Shown here piece after piece: positions 13,088 to 24,705 of a DNA stretch of 64,000 bases. The stretch is from the NCBI GenBank assembly GCA_003508835.1, contig PUFA01000077.1:4912001-4976000 (forward strand). The letters run 5' to 3'. Within the stretch, counting starts at the first letter, position 1. Every line of letters begins with the position of its first letter. The stretch is from Eonycteris spelaea. Its lineage: Eukaryota > Chordata > Mammalia > Chiroptera > Pteropodidae. Under the pieces are notes generated by a model. That model did not search any database. It was not told the origin of the DNA and was given only the letters and a program-made list of their open reading frames with translations. The position numbers and the translations under genes are program-made.

Positions 13088-13950
13088 GTTCACGTATTAG
13101 AATGAACAAAATCTGGAGCACTGACAGCACCAAATGCTGGCAAGGATGTGGAGGAACAGGAATTCATTCATTGCTGGTGAAAATGCAAAATGGTATGGTC
13201 ACTTTGGAAGCAAGTTTGGTGGTTTCTCACAAATCTAAAAATACTCTTAGCATATGATCCAAAGGCAACTCCTTAGTATTCACCCAAAGTAACTGAAAAC
13301 ATGCCTACATGAAAACCTGCACATGAAGATTTACAGCAGCTTTATTCATAATTGCCAAAAGCTTGGAAGCAACCAAGATAGCCTTCAGTAGGTGAATGGA
13401 TACATAAATTGTGGTACGTCCACACGATGAAATAGTGTTCGTTACTCAAAAGAAATGAGCTACGAAGACAGACAAAGACCCAGAGGGACCTTAAGTTCAT
13501 ATTACTAAATGAAAGAAGCCAATCTGAAAAGACTTCAATTTGTATGATTCCAACCAAATGACATTCTAAAAAAGGCAAAACTATGGAAACAGTAAAGAGA
13601 TTGGCGGTTGCCAGGGATCAAGGTGTGGGGATGAATATGCAGAGCATATAGGATTTTAGGGCATTGAAACCATTCTGCATGATATCATAATGATGAGACA
13701 TGTCCTCAGATATTTGTCCAAACCCATAAAATGTACAGCACCAAGAGTGGACTGTCATGTAAGCTACAGGCTTTGGGAGATAATGATGTGCCAGTATAGA
13801 TTCGTTACTTATAACAAATGTACCACTCTGGTGGGGGATGTTGATAATAGGGAAGCTATGCATAGAGCATGAGGAGATCTCTATCTGCCTTCTCTTCAAT
13901 TTTGCGGTGTACCTCAAACTTCTCTTTTAAACAACCTCAGTTTAAAAAGA
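13088..13950 (+). mobile_element. L1 3' portion, sense
   Basis: Sense L1: CTGGCAAGGATGTGGAGGAA, TTCATTGCTGGTGAAAATGC, ACAGCAGCTTTATTCATAAT and GGTGAATGGATACATAAATT mark the ORF2 end, followed by a 3' UTR running into an A-rich then CA-rich tail. Frames are broken. Confidence 0.85.
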
Positions 13951-13952
13951 AA

Positions 13953-13953
<1 letters not shown>

Positions 13954-13983
<30 letters not shown>
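13954..13983. repeat. (AC)n at the tail of an L1
   Basis: 30-nt AC run directly after the A-rich 3' end of the L1, probably grown from its tail. Confidence 0.9.
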
Positions 13984-13986
<3 letters not shown>

Positions 13987-14325
13987 AAAAATTAGTTACA
14001 TTGAAATGCCTGCTGAAGTATTTAGGGGAAAATGTACTGATGTCTGCAACTAATCTTGAAATGCATCAGATAAATGTGGTAGATTGTTGAATGGGTAGAT
14101 GGACAGATATGTGATAGCAAGAATGGGACAATGCTGATTGTTGACACTAAGAAGTGGGTTAATGGATGCTCACTGCGAAAACCTTTTAACTTTTCAATAT
14201 GCTTAAAAATGTTTATATTCAATGTTAAGAAAAAGTCTAGTTATGATATAAAAGGGAAATAAAGGAGATGTTCTCTTATTTTGAGTTCACTGATCAATCT
14301 ATAAACAGACTGTGCTCTGTCAATA

Positions 14326-14330
<5 letters not shown>

Positions 14331-14357
<27 letters not shown>

Positions 14358-14668
14358 GCTGTAAATCTGAAAATAACCATTAATATTGACTAGGGTCAAA
14401 AGGCATGTTGACATATCATACTAAAATGCCTTCATCTCACTTGTAGTCCGCCTTATCTATGCATAGTGAAGGAAATGCTTATGTAAACAAGGTGTGTGTG
14501 TGTATGTGTTTGTGTGTGCTCTGCAAGTCTGGAAAAAGGAAAGTCCACTTGTTGAAAACAACCACTAATATTAACTAGGTTCAAAGGGCATGTTGATATA
14601 TACTAACATGCTTTCATTTCACTTGTCTGCCTTATCTATGCATAGTGAAGGAAATGCTTATCTAAACA

Positions 14669-14703
<35 letters not shown>

Positions 14704-14858
14704 AAATCTGAAAAAAAGAAGGTCCATTTGTTGAAAACAACCACTGATATTGACTAGGTTCAAAGGGCATGTTGACATATCATACTAAAATGCATTCATT
14801 TCACTTGTAGTGGCCTTATCTTTGCATAGTGAAGGAAATGCTTATGTAAACAAGGGGG
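14331..14858 (+). repeat. Three-copy tandem array of a GT-bearing unit of about 180 bp
   Basis: Three units in direct order, each opening with a GT run (14333-14358, 14491-14518, 14671-14699), passing a CTGTAAATCTG-like block, AATATTGACTAGG, GGCATGTTGA and GCATAGTGAAGGAAATGCTTA, and closing in TAAACAAGG. Spacing of the last block is 179 then about 184 bp. Unit 1 lacks about 24 nt present in units 2 and 3; the unit 2 GT run is interrupted. The closing AAGG of the third unit runs into GGGG without a GT run. Confidence 0.92.
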
Positions 14859-14879
14859 TACAATTTGGAAATAGTGATT

Positions 14880-15260
14880 CATTTAAAGCTTAAAAAATAT
14901 TTGATATAAAAAAGTCGACTTTTGTGCTATTATAAGTGCAGTATATACTATTTATGGAAAAATTAGATCATATAGGAAAAATAGAAAAAAATTTGAAAAA
15001 CATATTTTTTCTGTTTTTACACATTTTTGTTTTCTTATTTGCTTCACATAGTTCAATGCTTATTTATTTTTGATACTATTTCTTTCTCATTACAAAAGCA
15101 ATATATGTCATTGTATTTTAGAGAATACAAAAACACACTCAAGACAAATAAAAAGTCAGCTATGCTCCACGACTCACATGCAACCACTTATAAATTTATT
15201 ACAATAGAAAACAGGACAAAGCTATAAAAATTAATGCATGCAAATCAAAATTAATGAAAA
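14880..15260. other. AT-rich, possibly LINE-derived
   Basis: Contains CATTACAAAAGCAATATATG and similar blocks seen also near 16960-17250 and 40385-40750, as in the 3' part of an old LINE-like repeat. Family not assigned. Confidence 0.3.
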
Positions 15261-15579
15261 TCATTGAGAAAACTTTCTCAATTTCAGGTTTCTCTGAATC
15301 CGGCCTGTCTAGGCTCCTCCCTGAGAAATTCCTGCTCTCCCTCGCTGCTTAGTCCCTGGTCCCAAGTGAGGTTTCTCTGGGTTCTCCCAGCCTGTAAATG
15401 AAGGCACCTTTCCCTACCTATTGCCTGGAGCAGTATCCCATTAGACTGTAAGCATCACTTCCCTTTAAAATAGTAGTTTACATTGAACCAGGCTGGAGGC
15501 TCTTACAGAACAATCTCAAAGTTCAGTGGTTTTTCTACTCTTCCCTGTGTGGGGTACCTCTCTTCTGGGGTGCAGTCTC

Positions 15580-15735
15580 CTCTCTGATATGTAAAAGTTG
15601 TGAAATCTGGGCACATGCCTTATTTCAACTTTCTCATGAAATTGTTGCAAAGGTGAAATAAGTCAATCCACGCAGTGCTCTCGGAAGAGCGCTTGGCATG
15701 CAGTGAACCTCGAATAAACATTAGTTGTCTTACTG
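15580..15735 (+). mobile_element. MIR SINE fragment
   Basis: 3' half of MIR: AAATTGTTGCAAAGGTGAAATAAG, then GAAGAGCGCTTGGCATGCAGTGAACC, then CAATAAACATT-like tail. Confidence 0.5.
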
Positions 15736-15939
15736 GGTTCTCCTTAACCTTCCAAGTGGATCTCTTCATTTAGAGGTTGTTTCCCTATGTCATTAGTGTA
15801 AAATGAGGTGATATTTTTAAATCTCTCTGTGAACTGTAAGGCTAGCTTGGTCTTAGCGTTTATCTCCAGACCTTTCCCTAGAAAGAGAAACATCCTGAGT
15901 AGGGCCTTGAGAGGCCCCCAGGACCTGGACCCCCTTTAT

Positions 15940-16190
15940 CTCACAACCTTATCTCTTGGTCCTCCAAGGCCTGTGTGAGCAATCCCATGGCTGCCTGCTC
16001 AGCCTGACCTTGCTTCCAGTAAACCAGACCCACTCAAATCTCAAAAACCTCCTGCACACTCTCCCCTTGACAATCTCTCTAAGCACTTTCTCGCTGCATC
16101 GACATTTGGATGTTACTTTTTGTTTTTGTCAGAGTAGCAACATTTTAAAGCAAATGTTTGTATTTAATGAGATATTAGAAGCATGCTAAT
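15940..16190 (+). mobile_element. L2 LINE 3' fragment
   Basis: CT-rich sequence with CCCACTCAAATCTCAAAAACC and a 3' stretch ending near TTTAATGAGATATT. The 77-codon open frame inside is incidental. Confidence 0.35.
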
Positions 16191-17315
16191 CACGTTTAAC
16201 TTACTATCCTATTTCAGGTCCTCACCTTTTCAATAGAAAAAATAAATAAAGCCTAAGAATTGGAAAGCTACAAAATTGCAGTTATCACAGATGATATATC
16301 AATTAAAAGACACAGTCATCTATAAAATATGAGTTTAGAAATATTACTAAATATGAGATCAATTACATGTATATACACCAATAAAAAATTTAGAGAAATA
16401 CAAATAAATAAATAAAACAGAGTAGTATTTGTGAAATGATCGGCAGACTAAGGAAACAACAGGATACGAGCCCAGAATCAAAGCCACACGCGTGTTTCTT
16501 TTTTTAAGGTGTTTTCACTCTTTTCTTACACATCTGTCCTTTTTTTCTCATGTGGATTGTAACATCATTGTGAATAATGTTTGTTTTTTCTAAAGCATCT
16601 AACAGAAAAGGACTGATTTGTTTGCATTATTTTTCGTTGGTCATATTTTTCAGTGCTGAGTTTGTCTTTGGCAGAATAGGTGAAGATGTATATATGGGTA
16701 AGGCTGGGGGAAAACAAGATATAGTAAAGATTAAAGTATAAAAAATGAAAATAAACATGGAAAATGTAAATATTATAAATTGTCTAACCTACGAATAAAG
16801 CAACCATAGCCTTTTATTTCACTAACTACTGTGAAAAATCTACGCACAAGAAGCTGCTCTATTCTCTCAGTCACTATTCCCTGAAGTCACTATTTTCTAA
16901 TTTTGTCTTAAACACATGGCCTACCTAGAAATCCTCTTCAAAATATCTTTTTTTTCCTAACAGACAAAATTTATATATACATCCAATGTAGGCTTTTGAA
17001 AATATTTTGGAGAATATCAAATTATATAATGAAAAAACATGATGACATAATACTATTTGCTCTGGATACATATTATAATATGAATATTCCCAATGTAATT
17101 ATAGGCTATATAATCATATAGGTTATCTTGTTTTTATAATCAAATAGGCTTTTATCATTACTTTTATCATTTACTCATACTTTTACCATTTCCCTGTTAT
17201 TGAATCTTTGTGCTATTTCTGTCTTTTATAAAGTATACTGTGAACAATGCATGCTTTTCAAAATCTCAACATTTCCCCAACACATATTCTAATATTAAGC
17301 CAAAGAAGAGATACA

Positions 17316-17766
17316 TGCAGGCTTTGCAGCAAATGAAGTAAGTTTTATTAGAGTTGCCGTCCTGGAGACGTAGGCGACCTACCAAAGGCCTGGCCCCGGG
17401 TGTCTCTGGAGGGGTACAGATTGGGGGGAAAGAAGGTAGTCATGGAAACTAAGGGAGTCCAGTCGTGGGTGCTGCTGATTGGCGGATTAGAGGGGGATGA
17501 GGTAATTGGTCATTGTGTCCAGGTCTGGAATCAGCCACTGTGCTATCTGACTGGTCTTGGGGCTTGGTCCTGTGACGCGTGGGGTTGCTGTTCTTCCTAG
17601 CTGGGCCTGGGGCTGAAACACATCTAAAGCCAAGATGAAAGGCCAACAGAAACCTATTGTCCTCATGGTTATAGACCTGAGGCTCAGTTAATCTTATGCC
17701 CTGAGACTTAATGATTAAAGGAGGAGGCACAAGAGGCTAAGGGCGGAGAAAAGCAAGTGAGTTACA
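17316..17766 (-). mobile_element. Retroviral-type solo LTR
   Basis: Clearly richer in G and C than its surroundings. On the minus strand it begins TGTAAC, contains a CCAATCAGCAG promoter-like box and ends with AATAAAACTTACTTC (R region with poly(A) signal at 17344-17349) before a short U5. It ends in TGCA; flanks are ATACA and ATACC, possibly a decayed duplication. No gag, pol or env beside it. Exact ends are uncertain. Confidence 0.6.
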
Positions 17767-17825
17767 ATACCATTAAATGGGCAAAACCAGATTGAATCAG
17801 AGAAAAAAAAAAAACTGTATTAAAG

Positions 17826-18425
17826 TAATGAAGTTTGTGTGCGGTTGAAACCAGAGGGCAACCAAATCCAGGCAGGCCCCAGGCTGCCTGCGTTGCTCGG
17901 CCGATAGACCCACACAGGAGTTGGGATATTTCGAATAAGCGTTTATTGTCAGAGCACCGGTGATCTGAGAAGCAGCAGGTTAACACCTTCAAAAACTGCC
18001 TTCCTTTCTCAGTTCGGCTTAGTATTGAAGGGGAAATCTGGGCATTATTCCAGGGGCTGCACGACGGCTCCGGGGGTCTGTTATGCTTCACGGGGCCGTT
18101 CCTCTGGCAACGTGGTCCCCCCCATTGGCTTTGCAACCCAGGGACAAAGACGGGAGTACTCTGGAAAGAATGCTAGACCAGAAGGATTGTGATCAGGGAG
18201 AATGGGCATTAATCATACGTTTCGGGGCAACTTTCTATGGCAAGGGATGTTCCAAGCCTCAGGGGACAATCTATTGTTCAGGCACGGGGCAGGGAAAAGT
18301 GAGGCAGGGGTCGCCGTGAGGCCTCTATCATGGGGGTCCCCACCGAGACTTCTTCATGGTTACGTTAGTGCCTGTAATTCTCAGGTCGCGTCTGTGCTCC
18401 TCGTCCGGCAGAGCACATCTTCACT
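17826..18425 (-). mobile_element. Second LTR-like segment, different family
   Basis: A GC-rich block of about 600 bp, same orientation, unlike 17316-17766. Near its 3' end CTGACAATAAACGCTTATT looks like an R region with poly(A) signal, followed by a U5-like stretch ending near CCGCACACAAACTT. About 60 bp with a T-tract separate it from the other LTR. The 124-codon minus-strand frame (17762-18136) is not a recognisable viral protein. Confidence 0.5.
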
Positions 18426-18439
18426 TTGATTGTTTTCAT

Positions 18440-20410
18440 CTTTTTGTCATTTTTTTCTCCCTTTTGAATTTTTCTCATATTTGTCCTCCTTATCACTGAT
18501 TTATCCTCATCGGAACCTCTTTGACCAAAAAAAAAAAAATCCTGAATGTTTATTTTACTCTTCACTGTTTCTATAGTTTTAATGTAAATATCCTTCTGTT
18601 CTTTGCATATTTCACCTCCTTTCCTTTATTATCTAAGTGTAGGGTCTTCCCCCCCCTCTCATTCTGTCATTTCTTTCTCTTAGAAGTTATTCCTAGAATT
18701 TTTGCCCCTATTTTATAAAGCATTTCTCACATGCTGTTTTAATATTTTATTTTGTAATTTCATTTGCTTCCAATATAGAATATATTTTAGAGGTGGGTTC
18801 TTCTTCTGAGTCTTCAGAAAACCGTAATCTTTCCTTTCCATATATTTATTGGTCCCATGGTGTCTGATGTCAGAACTATTTTTTTTTTCTTTTTGAAAGA
18901 TGTATCCAGACATGATATTTCCCAACAAATCTCCATGTGAATTGCTCTGGGCTTCTCTTACTGCTCATTTGGCTATTAGTTCAATCTTGTATTCAGATTA
19001 ATAGCTGAGGTGGAAAAAGAGGGTGAGAGGGTACTTTGATAAGTCTTATATTTGACCTCATTTCCAGGCGTGAATTCATCTTTTTTAACTCTGCAGACTT
19101 GAAAAGGGATTGTCTCTGATCCCTAGGATCACTCTGCCTAAAATCTCCAGTATGTTATCTTACCGGAGATTAGGGATGTTACCATTTCTGCATTAGCCTG
19201 TTCCCTACCTAGCTAACCTCCCAAATGCCTTTTTTTATGGGGATATAATTCCCAGTATGCAATGCTTACTGCTTTGTACAAAAAAAAAAAAAAAAGAAGA
19301 AGAAGAAGATAAGGCTGGTATATGTCTGTGGGTCTGTGTCTGGTAGGTTGGGAGTACAGAGAAGTGTGAAGAAAAATATTCTCACCCCAAAATACAGAAC
19401 CGGCATGAGAGGAGCAGCTGCTTCATTTTTCTTGTTAGTAATAATTTAAAACGGGATTCGAATTCGGGTCTGTCTGACTACAACGTTCAAGCTCAATACA
19501 GCAGTCACGGCTTCTAGAGGCTGATCCATTTTCTTGAAACAGTAGAACCAGATAGACAAAAGAAAAAAACCTTTCTAGCCCTCAAAGATACAGACATTCA
19601 CATATAAAATAACAGTACAAATTGTGTGATTAACTCTGGAGCAGAGGTAAGGAAAGAATTAAGGGTTTTTTTTTTTTAATGCAAATATTAGACCATCTAG
19701 TCCCATAATACAATAAATCCCTATCGTACACTGTAAAGAAACGGGATATCTGGGGTAAACAAGAGCCGCAGTGCATTAGGCGTGGTCTGATTCATGTCGA
19801 GACAGCAGGAGGATCACTCCCTTCGGTCTGGACACTGGGTCTGGACACTCCAGTCCTGTTAATTCAGCTCCAGAACGAATTATCCTCTTGGCAGCCTTGA
19901 CACACTCACTGGTGACTCACATGGGCTGGCAGTCAGCTGAAGTTGCTGATTCCTCTCACACGTGTAGCTGTTTAGCTGCACTTGCCCCCACCCCCCAATC
20001 CTGGCCCGGGGCAGTGCTTCTCAGAGCCGGAGGCTGTGTTCTCATAGGCCCTGAAATCGTCTCATGTACAAGTATGGAGATTTCGCACACTGCATAATCA
20101 TTGACAGAGGGATAAAACCAGCTTACACTGTTATTAATGGCCCCCCACTGTGATTAGTTTACCCCAACCTCTCACATCTGAGAAAGCAACAGTTTTCTCT
20201 GTCGGCCCTGAATACAAATATTAAACAAATTCTCCGCATCCACATTTTCTCAGTAAAGGCCCCAGCTGAGGAACTTCGGGGAATTCTTAAACAGGAGGCA
20301 GAGAGGCTGGTCACCCACTCAATGTCAAATGGAATTCCAAATGTCTGTATGTTTCCTTGGGAAAGATGTCTGCTTCTCCCCAAACGTCCGGGTCCCAGTA
20401 AAGGGGACTA
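18440..20410. other. Intergenic stretch without assigned gene
   Basis: 18440-19300 is T-rich with A- and T-tracts and an A(n)-GAA(n) run at 19280-19310. 19780-20390 is more balanced in composition and could be a conserved noncoding element. No recognised gene. Confidence 0.45.
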
Positions 20411-20414
20411 ACAT

Positions 20415-20560
20415 TTTTTGAGTATCTGCCATACAAATATGATTTAGATTTAGGTGCTGTATTTACACATGCTATTTATTTCATTATCATGACAACTTTG
20501 TGATTTACACACGACTCTCACTGTTTTATACTGGCAGAACTAGCGGTATGGGAGAATACC
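20415..20560 (-). mobile_element. MIR SINE fragment
   Basis: Antisense MIR pattern: TTTTTTGAGTATCTGCCAT, then GCTATTTATTTCATTATCATGAC, then CACTGTTTTATACTGGCAGA. Confidence 0.4.
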
Positions 20561-21225
20561 AATATTGTTTCAAGTTGCACAAAAAGTGAATGAAGGAGTT
20601 GTGATTAGACCCTCAAATTGACTGGGTTTAAGGCCTCATCTATTCAATCAACCCTACGGCCATCCTTTGCCAATGCATAAGAGGCACCCAAATCTAGCAG
20701 ACAAGTTCTAGGGTCTAAAACAAAAACAAAAAACAAAAAACAAAAAACACTTCTCTGAAGGGACGCTGAGTGAGATAGTATGCTTGCTTTGGTTTTAGTT
20801 TCTAGAACAATGCCAAACTCATAGTAGATACTCAATAAATCATTAAAAATAGCCCAGGTATTTTCAATTTTCCCTCTCAAACAAGTAACTTTCACTTAAT
20901 CTGCAGAAATGTATTAAATTTTTACTGTATGCCCAATGGGATATCATGGTATGAGGTAAATTAAGACAATCTGATTTGGGTGAAACTCAATATACATGAC
21001 CAATATTCTTCAATTTAGTCAAAACGTGTAATACTGGTTGCGCTAGATATGAAAAGATAGAGTACTTGAAGGTCTTTTGTGGGGAGGTATCATGGAGTTC
21101 TTTGTGCTCACACGATGTGAGCCTTGAAGGATAGATAGAAGGTCAGTTCATTTCATGGAAGGAAACATCACGAGCTTGAAAACTAATTAACCACTGAAAC
21201 AAATGAGCTCTTCCTTATCACTGCT

Positions 21226-21254
21226 ACACACACACATACACACACACACACACA
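21226..21254. repeat. (CA)n microsatellite, once interrupted
   Basis: CA run with a single TA interruption. Confidence 0.9.
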
Positions 21255-21429
21255 GATGTGAAACCATATTTACCCAGTACAGGGACAATTATAATGCAAA
21301 TGTGGGTTGGGGATGTACTAATGTTTTTATTAAGAGAGATGCACTGACAAACCTTGTGTATGCTAAGGTGACATTCCAAATGAGCTAATAAAAACAATAA
21401 TGATAATAATAAACTGTAATATATTGAGC

Positions 21430-21605
21430 TTTTCCAGTGCTTCCTTCAACAGCTTGCTGTATCTTATTTATTTCATAATAATCTTATGCACTGGGTACCT
21501 AATATTTTGGGGGAACCTGAGGCTCAGAGATTGAGTATTTGGATGAATATTATACAAGGTGGAGACTAGGTTTCAGGTGTCTTAACGATCGAACCATACT
21601 CAAAA
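21430..21605 (-). mobile_element. MIR SINE fragment
   Basis: Antisense MIR: TATCTTATTTATTTCATAATAATC, then CCTGAGGCTCAGAGATTGAG, then GGTGGAGACTAGG. Confidence 0.5.
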
Positions 21606-21639
21606 CACTACACCAGTGGCACCAAGTAGTTCCCATCGG

Positions 21640-21772
21640 CATCACCTGAGCACTTATCAGAAATGTTCGTGACTAGCCTCTTCCAGACTTTCTGAATCAG
21701 AATATGTGGGAAGGGAATCTGTGTTTTACAAGCCCCTGAGGTTATTCTGGTTTGAGAAGCACTGTGCCATTG
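21640..21772 (+). mobile_element. MER5A-like hAT element
   Basis: CATCACCTGAGCACTTATCAG, TTTCTGAATCAGAATATGTG, CTGTGTTTTACAAGCCCCTG and TTTGAGAAGCACTG occur in MER5A order. Confidence 0.65.
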
Positions 21773-21959
21773 TGGTTATGGCGTGGAAGTCATTACTGAG
21801 TAACGTCTGTAGAGAAAGGAACTGAAGAGACAGACTAGAATGGATGCTTAAATTCAGGGAAAAGAAGGTGCTCAATCAAGGTTTCTGTGAGTGTGACAAA
21901 ATGGGATAATGATGCACAGAGTCCGAAAATCGCCTAGAATGCAACCATCATTTTTGGAG

Positions 21960-23265
21960 GAGTTTTAACTCTTTATAGTAAAATAAGTATGGATTTGCAG
22001 AAAGTTGCAGAAGTAGTACAGACAAGACCCTTGATCTAATTTTCCCAATGGTTCTATCTTACATAACATGATATATGAAAACAAGACATCGACACTGGTA
22101 CAATGACATAATAGTTCGACGTCATATTTATCATGTGTGGATATGTGCAACCATCACTGCAGTCAGGATGCTGAACTAGTCCATCAGTGTGAAGATCTCT
22201 TTATAATCTCGCCACTCCTCCCAGCTACCATCCCGTAGCCCTGACAACTGCAGCTGTGGTCTGCATCTCTATAATTTTGTCATTTAGAGAATGTTATATA
22301 AACAAAATAACATAGCATTTGACCTTTTCAGAATGACATTTTTTCCCACTCAGCAAAATTCTCTTGAGATACTTCCAAGTTGTTACGTATCTCAATAGTT
22401 GTTTTTTTTTTAATTGCTGAATAATATTCCATGGTATGGATGTACCAATTTTTTAAATTATTCACCCATTGGGGTTATTTCTAGTTCAAAGCTATTTTCA
22501 ATAAAGCTGATATGAATATGTACTGGGTTTTGTGTGGACATTATTTTTTATTTCTCCAGAATAAATGCCCAGTAGAACAATTGCTAGGTAGTATGGCAAG
22601 TTTATGTTCGGTTTTTGTTTGGGGAAACTGTAAAAAAAGTTTCCCTAAAAGGCTGTATGATTTTAAATTTCCACCATCTATGTATGAGATATCCAGTTTC
22701 TCTGCATCTGCACAGCATTTGTCATTGTTTTATTTTAGTTCTTTCTAAAAAAGTATGTAGGGATATCTCATTGTGGTCTTAATTTACATTTCCTTAATAG
22801 CAAGTGATATTGAAGCAGTTTTCACATGCTTATTTGCCATCTGAATATCCTTTTTGGTGAAATATATTCTCTTCTATTCATGTCTTTTGTCCATTTTCTA
22901 GTTGGATTATTTCCTTACTGTTGAGTATTGTGTGCTATTTTTTGCATTCTAAGTACTAGTCCTTTGTCAGATATGAGGTTTGCAAATACTTTCTCCTAGT
23001 CTGTAGCTTTTATTTTCAGCCTCTTAATAAGACCTTTCTGAGAGGAAATTGTTTTTACTTTTGATGAAATCCAATTTGTAAGTTTTTCCTTTTAAGGATG
23101 ACAAATTTGGTATCATATCAAAGAACTCTTCGCCAAGCCCTAGGTCCTCAAGACTTTTTTTCTACGTAATTATTTAAAAGTTGTAGTTTTATGTTTTACA
23201 TTTTTATTTTATGCGTATGTCTTACATCTATGATCCATTTAACCTTGATTGCTTTTTAAAAAAAC
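21960..23265 (-). mobile_element. L1 3' portion, antisense
   Basis: About 1.3 kb. Blocks include TATTCCATGGTATGGATGTA, TCATTGTGGTCTTAATTTAC, TTCATGTCTTTTGTCCATTTTC and TTTGTCAGATATGAGGTTTG, all antisense to the L1 ORF2 end and 3' UTR. Broken frames. Confidence 0.85.
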
Positions 23266-23667
23266 TTTTTACTATGAACAGACTTTGAGCCTACAGATGA
23301 ATAGAAAAATATTCATGACTCTCCAACTCATCATCTAGAATCATGTTACGAAAAAGGAAGGCAAGACAATGGGGTAGTGTCTAAATTAAAAGTTACCTAA
23401 AAGATGGAACTATCAAAAGCAATGCCCGGAACCCAATGGAATCACAGTTTGAATAGAACAACTGTGAAACATGATGTTGACACAACTAGGGAAAGCTGGA
23501 CATGAACTAGGATGGAGTCAGATGGTATTAATAAAATCGTGTTTTATTCGGTACGATGATCTTGTCATTAAGGAAGAGAGTATCCTTTTTAGAGATACAT
23601 ACTAACGTATTTAGTGATAAAATATCGTGATTTCTGATATTTCTTTTAAAAAGTTAAACAAAAAATG

Positions 23668-23788
23668 TGTCAAGAACATCTTTTTTCCCGAAGTATGGGA
23701 TAAAGGGTAAGTAACCAGCTGAAGGGGCCTGGGTATTTGTCAAGAACATCTTTTTTCCCGAAGTATGGGATAAAGGGTAAGTAACCAG
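23668..23788 (+). repeat. Perfect 51-bp direct duplication
   Basis: Positions 23668-23718 and 23738-23788 are identical over 51 nt, starting TGTCAAGAACATC and ending GGGTAAGTAACCAG, with 19 nt between. Confidence 0.97.
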
Positions 23789-24264
23789 GTAAATCACAAA
23801 GGAGAGCTTGGGGCAGACTTTTCTGAGAATGTGACAATGAAGGTAGCAGTGAAAATTGTACTATGTCAATTCATCCCATGGATATTTATTGAGCAATTGA
23901 GTGCTTACTTCGTGCAAAGCACGGTTAACCATTTCTGAGAATTCAGAGGTTGGTATAGCAGTCTCTTCTCTCAAGGAGACAAATGAATGTCCTGAAAAAG
24001 TTACAAAGTGCAGCAAGAAGGATCAGGAAACGTTTTCCAGGAGGGGAGAGCAGGGAGCCAGGGAGGGCAGGCATGGAGATGGGTCCATCAACTTATATAA
24101 ATATGTTCATTCATTCATTTCACTAAACACTTGTTAAGCACTAATATTGCAAGGAAAATACATAAGAAATCAATAAGATTAATTAGGTATTGAATAATCT
24201 CTAACCCAGGGCAGAGTTTTCTTCTATTTTAAGTTGTCAGGCTTTATTCTCAAAATTATCTGCA

Positions 24265-24705
24265 CATTTCCTAGGGCTGCTGTAACAAGGTAATAAACAC
24301 CGAGTGGTTTAAAACAATAGAAATCTATTCTGTCTCAATTGTAGAGGCCAGAAGTCTGACATCAAGGTGTTGGCAGGACCGTGTTCCTGCTAATGACTCT
24401 GAGGGGAATGCTTCTTGCCTTTCTAGCTTCTCATGGTTGCTAGCAATTCTAGTCATGTTTTGGCTGGTGGACGGTGACCTCTGCCTCTGTTGTCACGTCT
24501 TCTCCTTGTGTCTTTCTCCTCTTCTTATGAGAACACAGGTTACATTGGATCAAGGGCCCTCTCTACTCCAAAACCACCTCCTGTGAACTTAATTACACCT
24601 TCAACGACCCAATTTCCAAATAAAATCACATTCCAAGCGACTGAGGTTTAGGACTTCAACCTATTTTTTTTTTTGAAGGAACATAATTCAGCTCATAAAA
24701 ACCTG
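24265..24705 (-). mobile_element. MaLR-type solo LTR (MLT1-like)
   Basis: Antisense MaLR pattern: GGGCTGCTGTAACAAGG, CCAGAAGTCTGACATCAAGG, TGGCAGGACCGTGTTCC and AATAAAATCACATTCCAAG, ending around a T-tract at 24665. Confidence 0.7.

Noticed and set aside
14331..14858. CRISPR-like array
   Set aside because: Units are about 180 bp and internally similar throughout, with GT microsatellites; this is a tandem duplication in a mammalian genome.
17762..18136. 124-codon minus-strand frame as a possible retroviral protein
   Set aside because: Lies mostly within an LTR-like segment and has no gag, pol or env motif.
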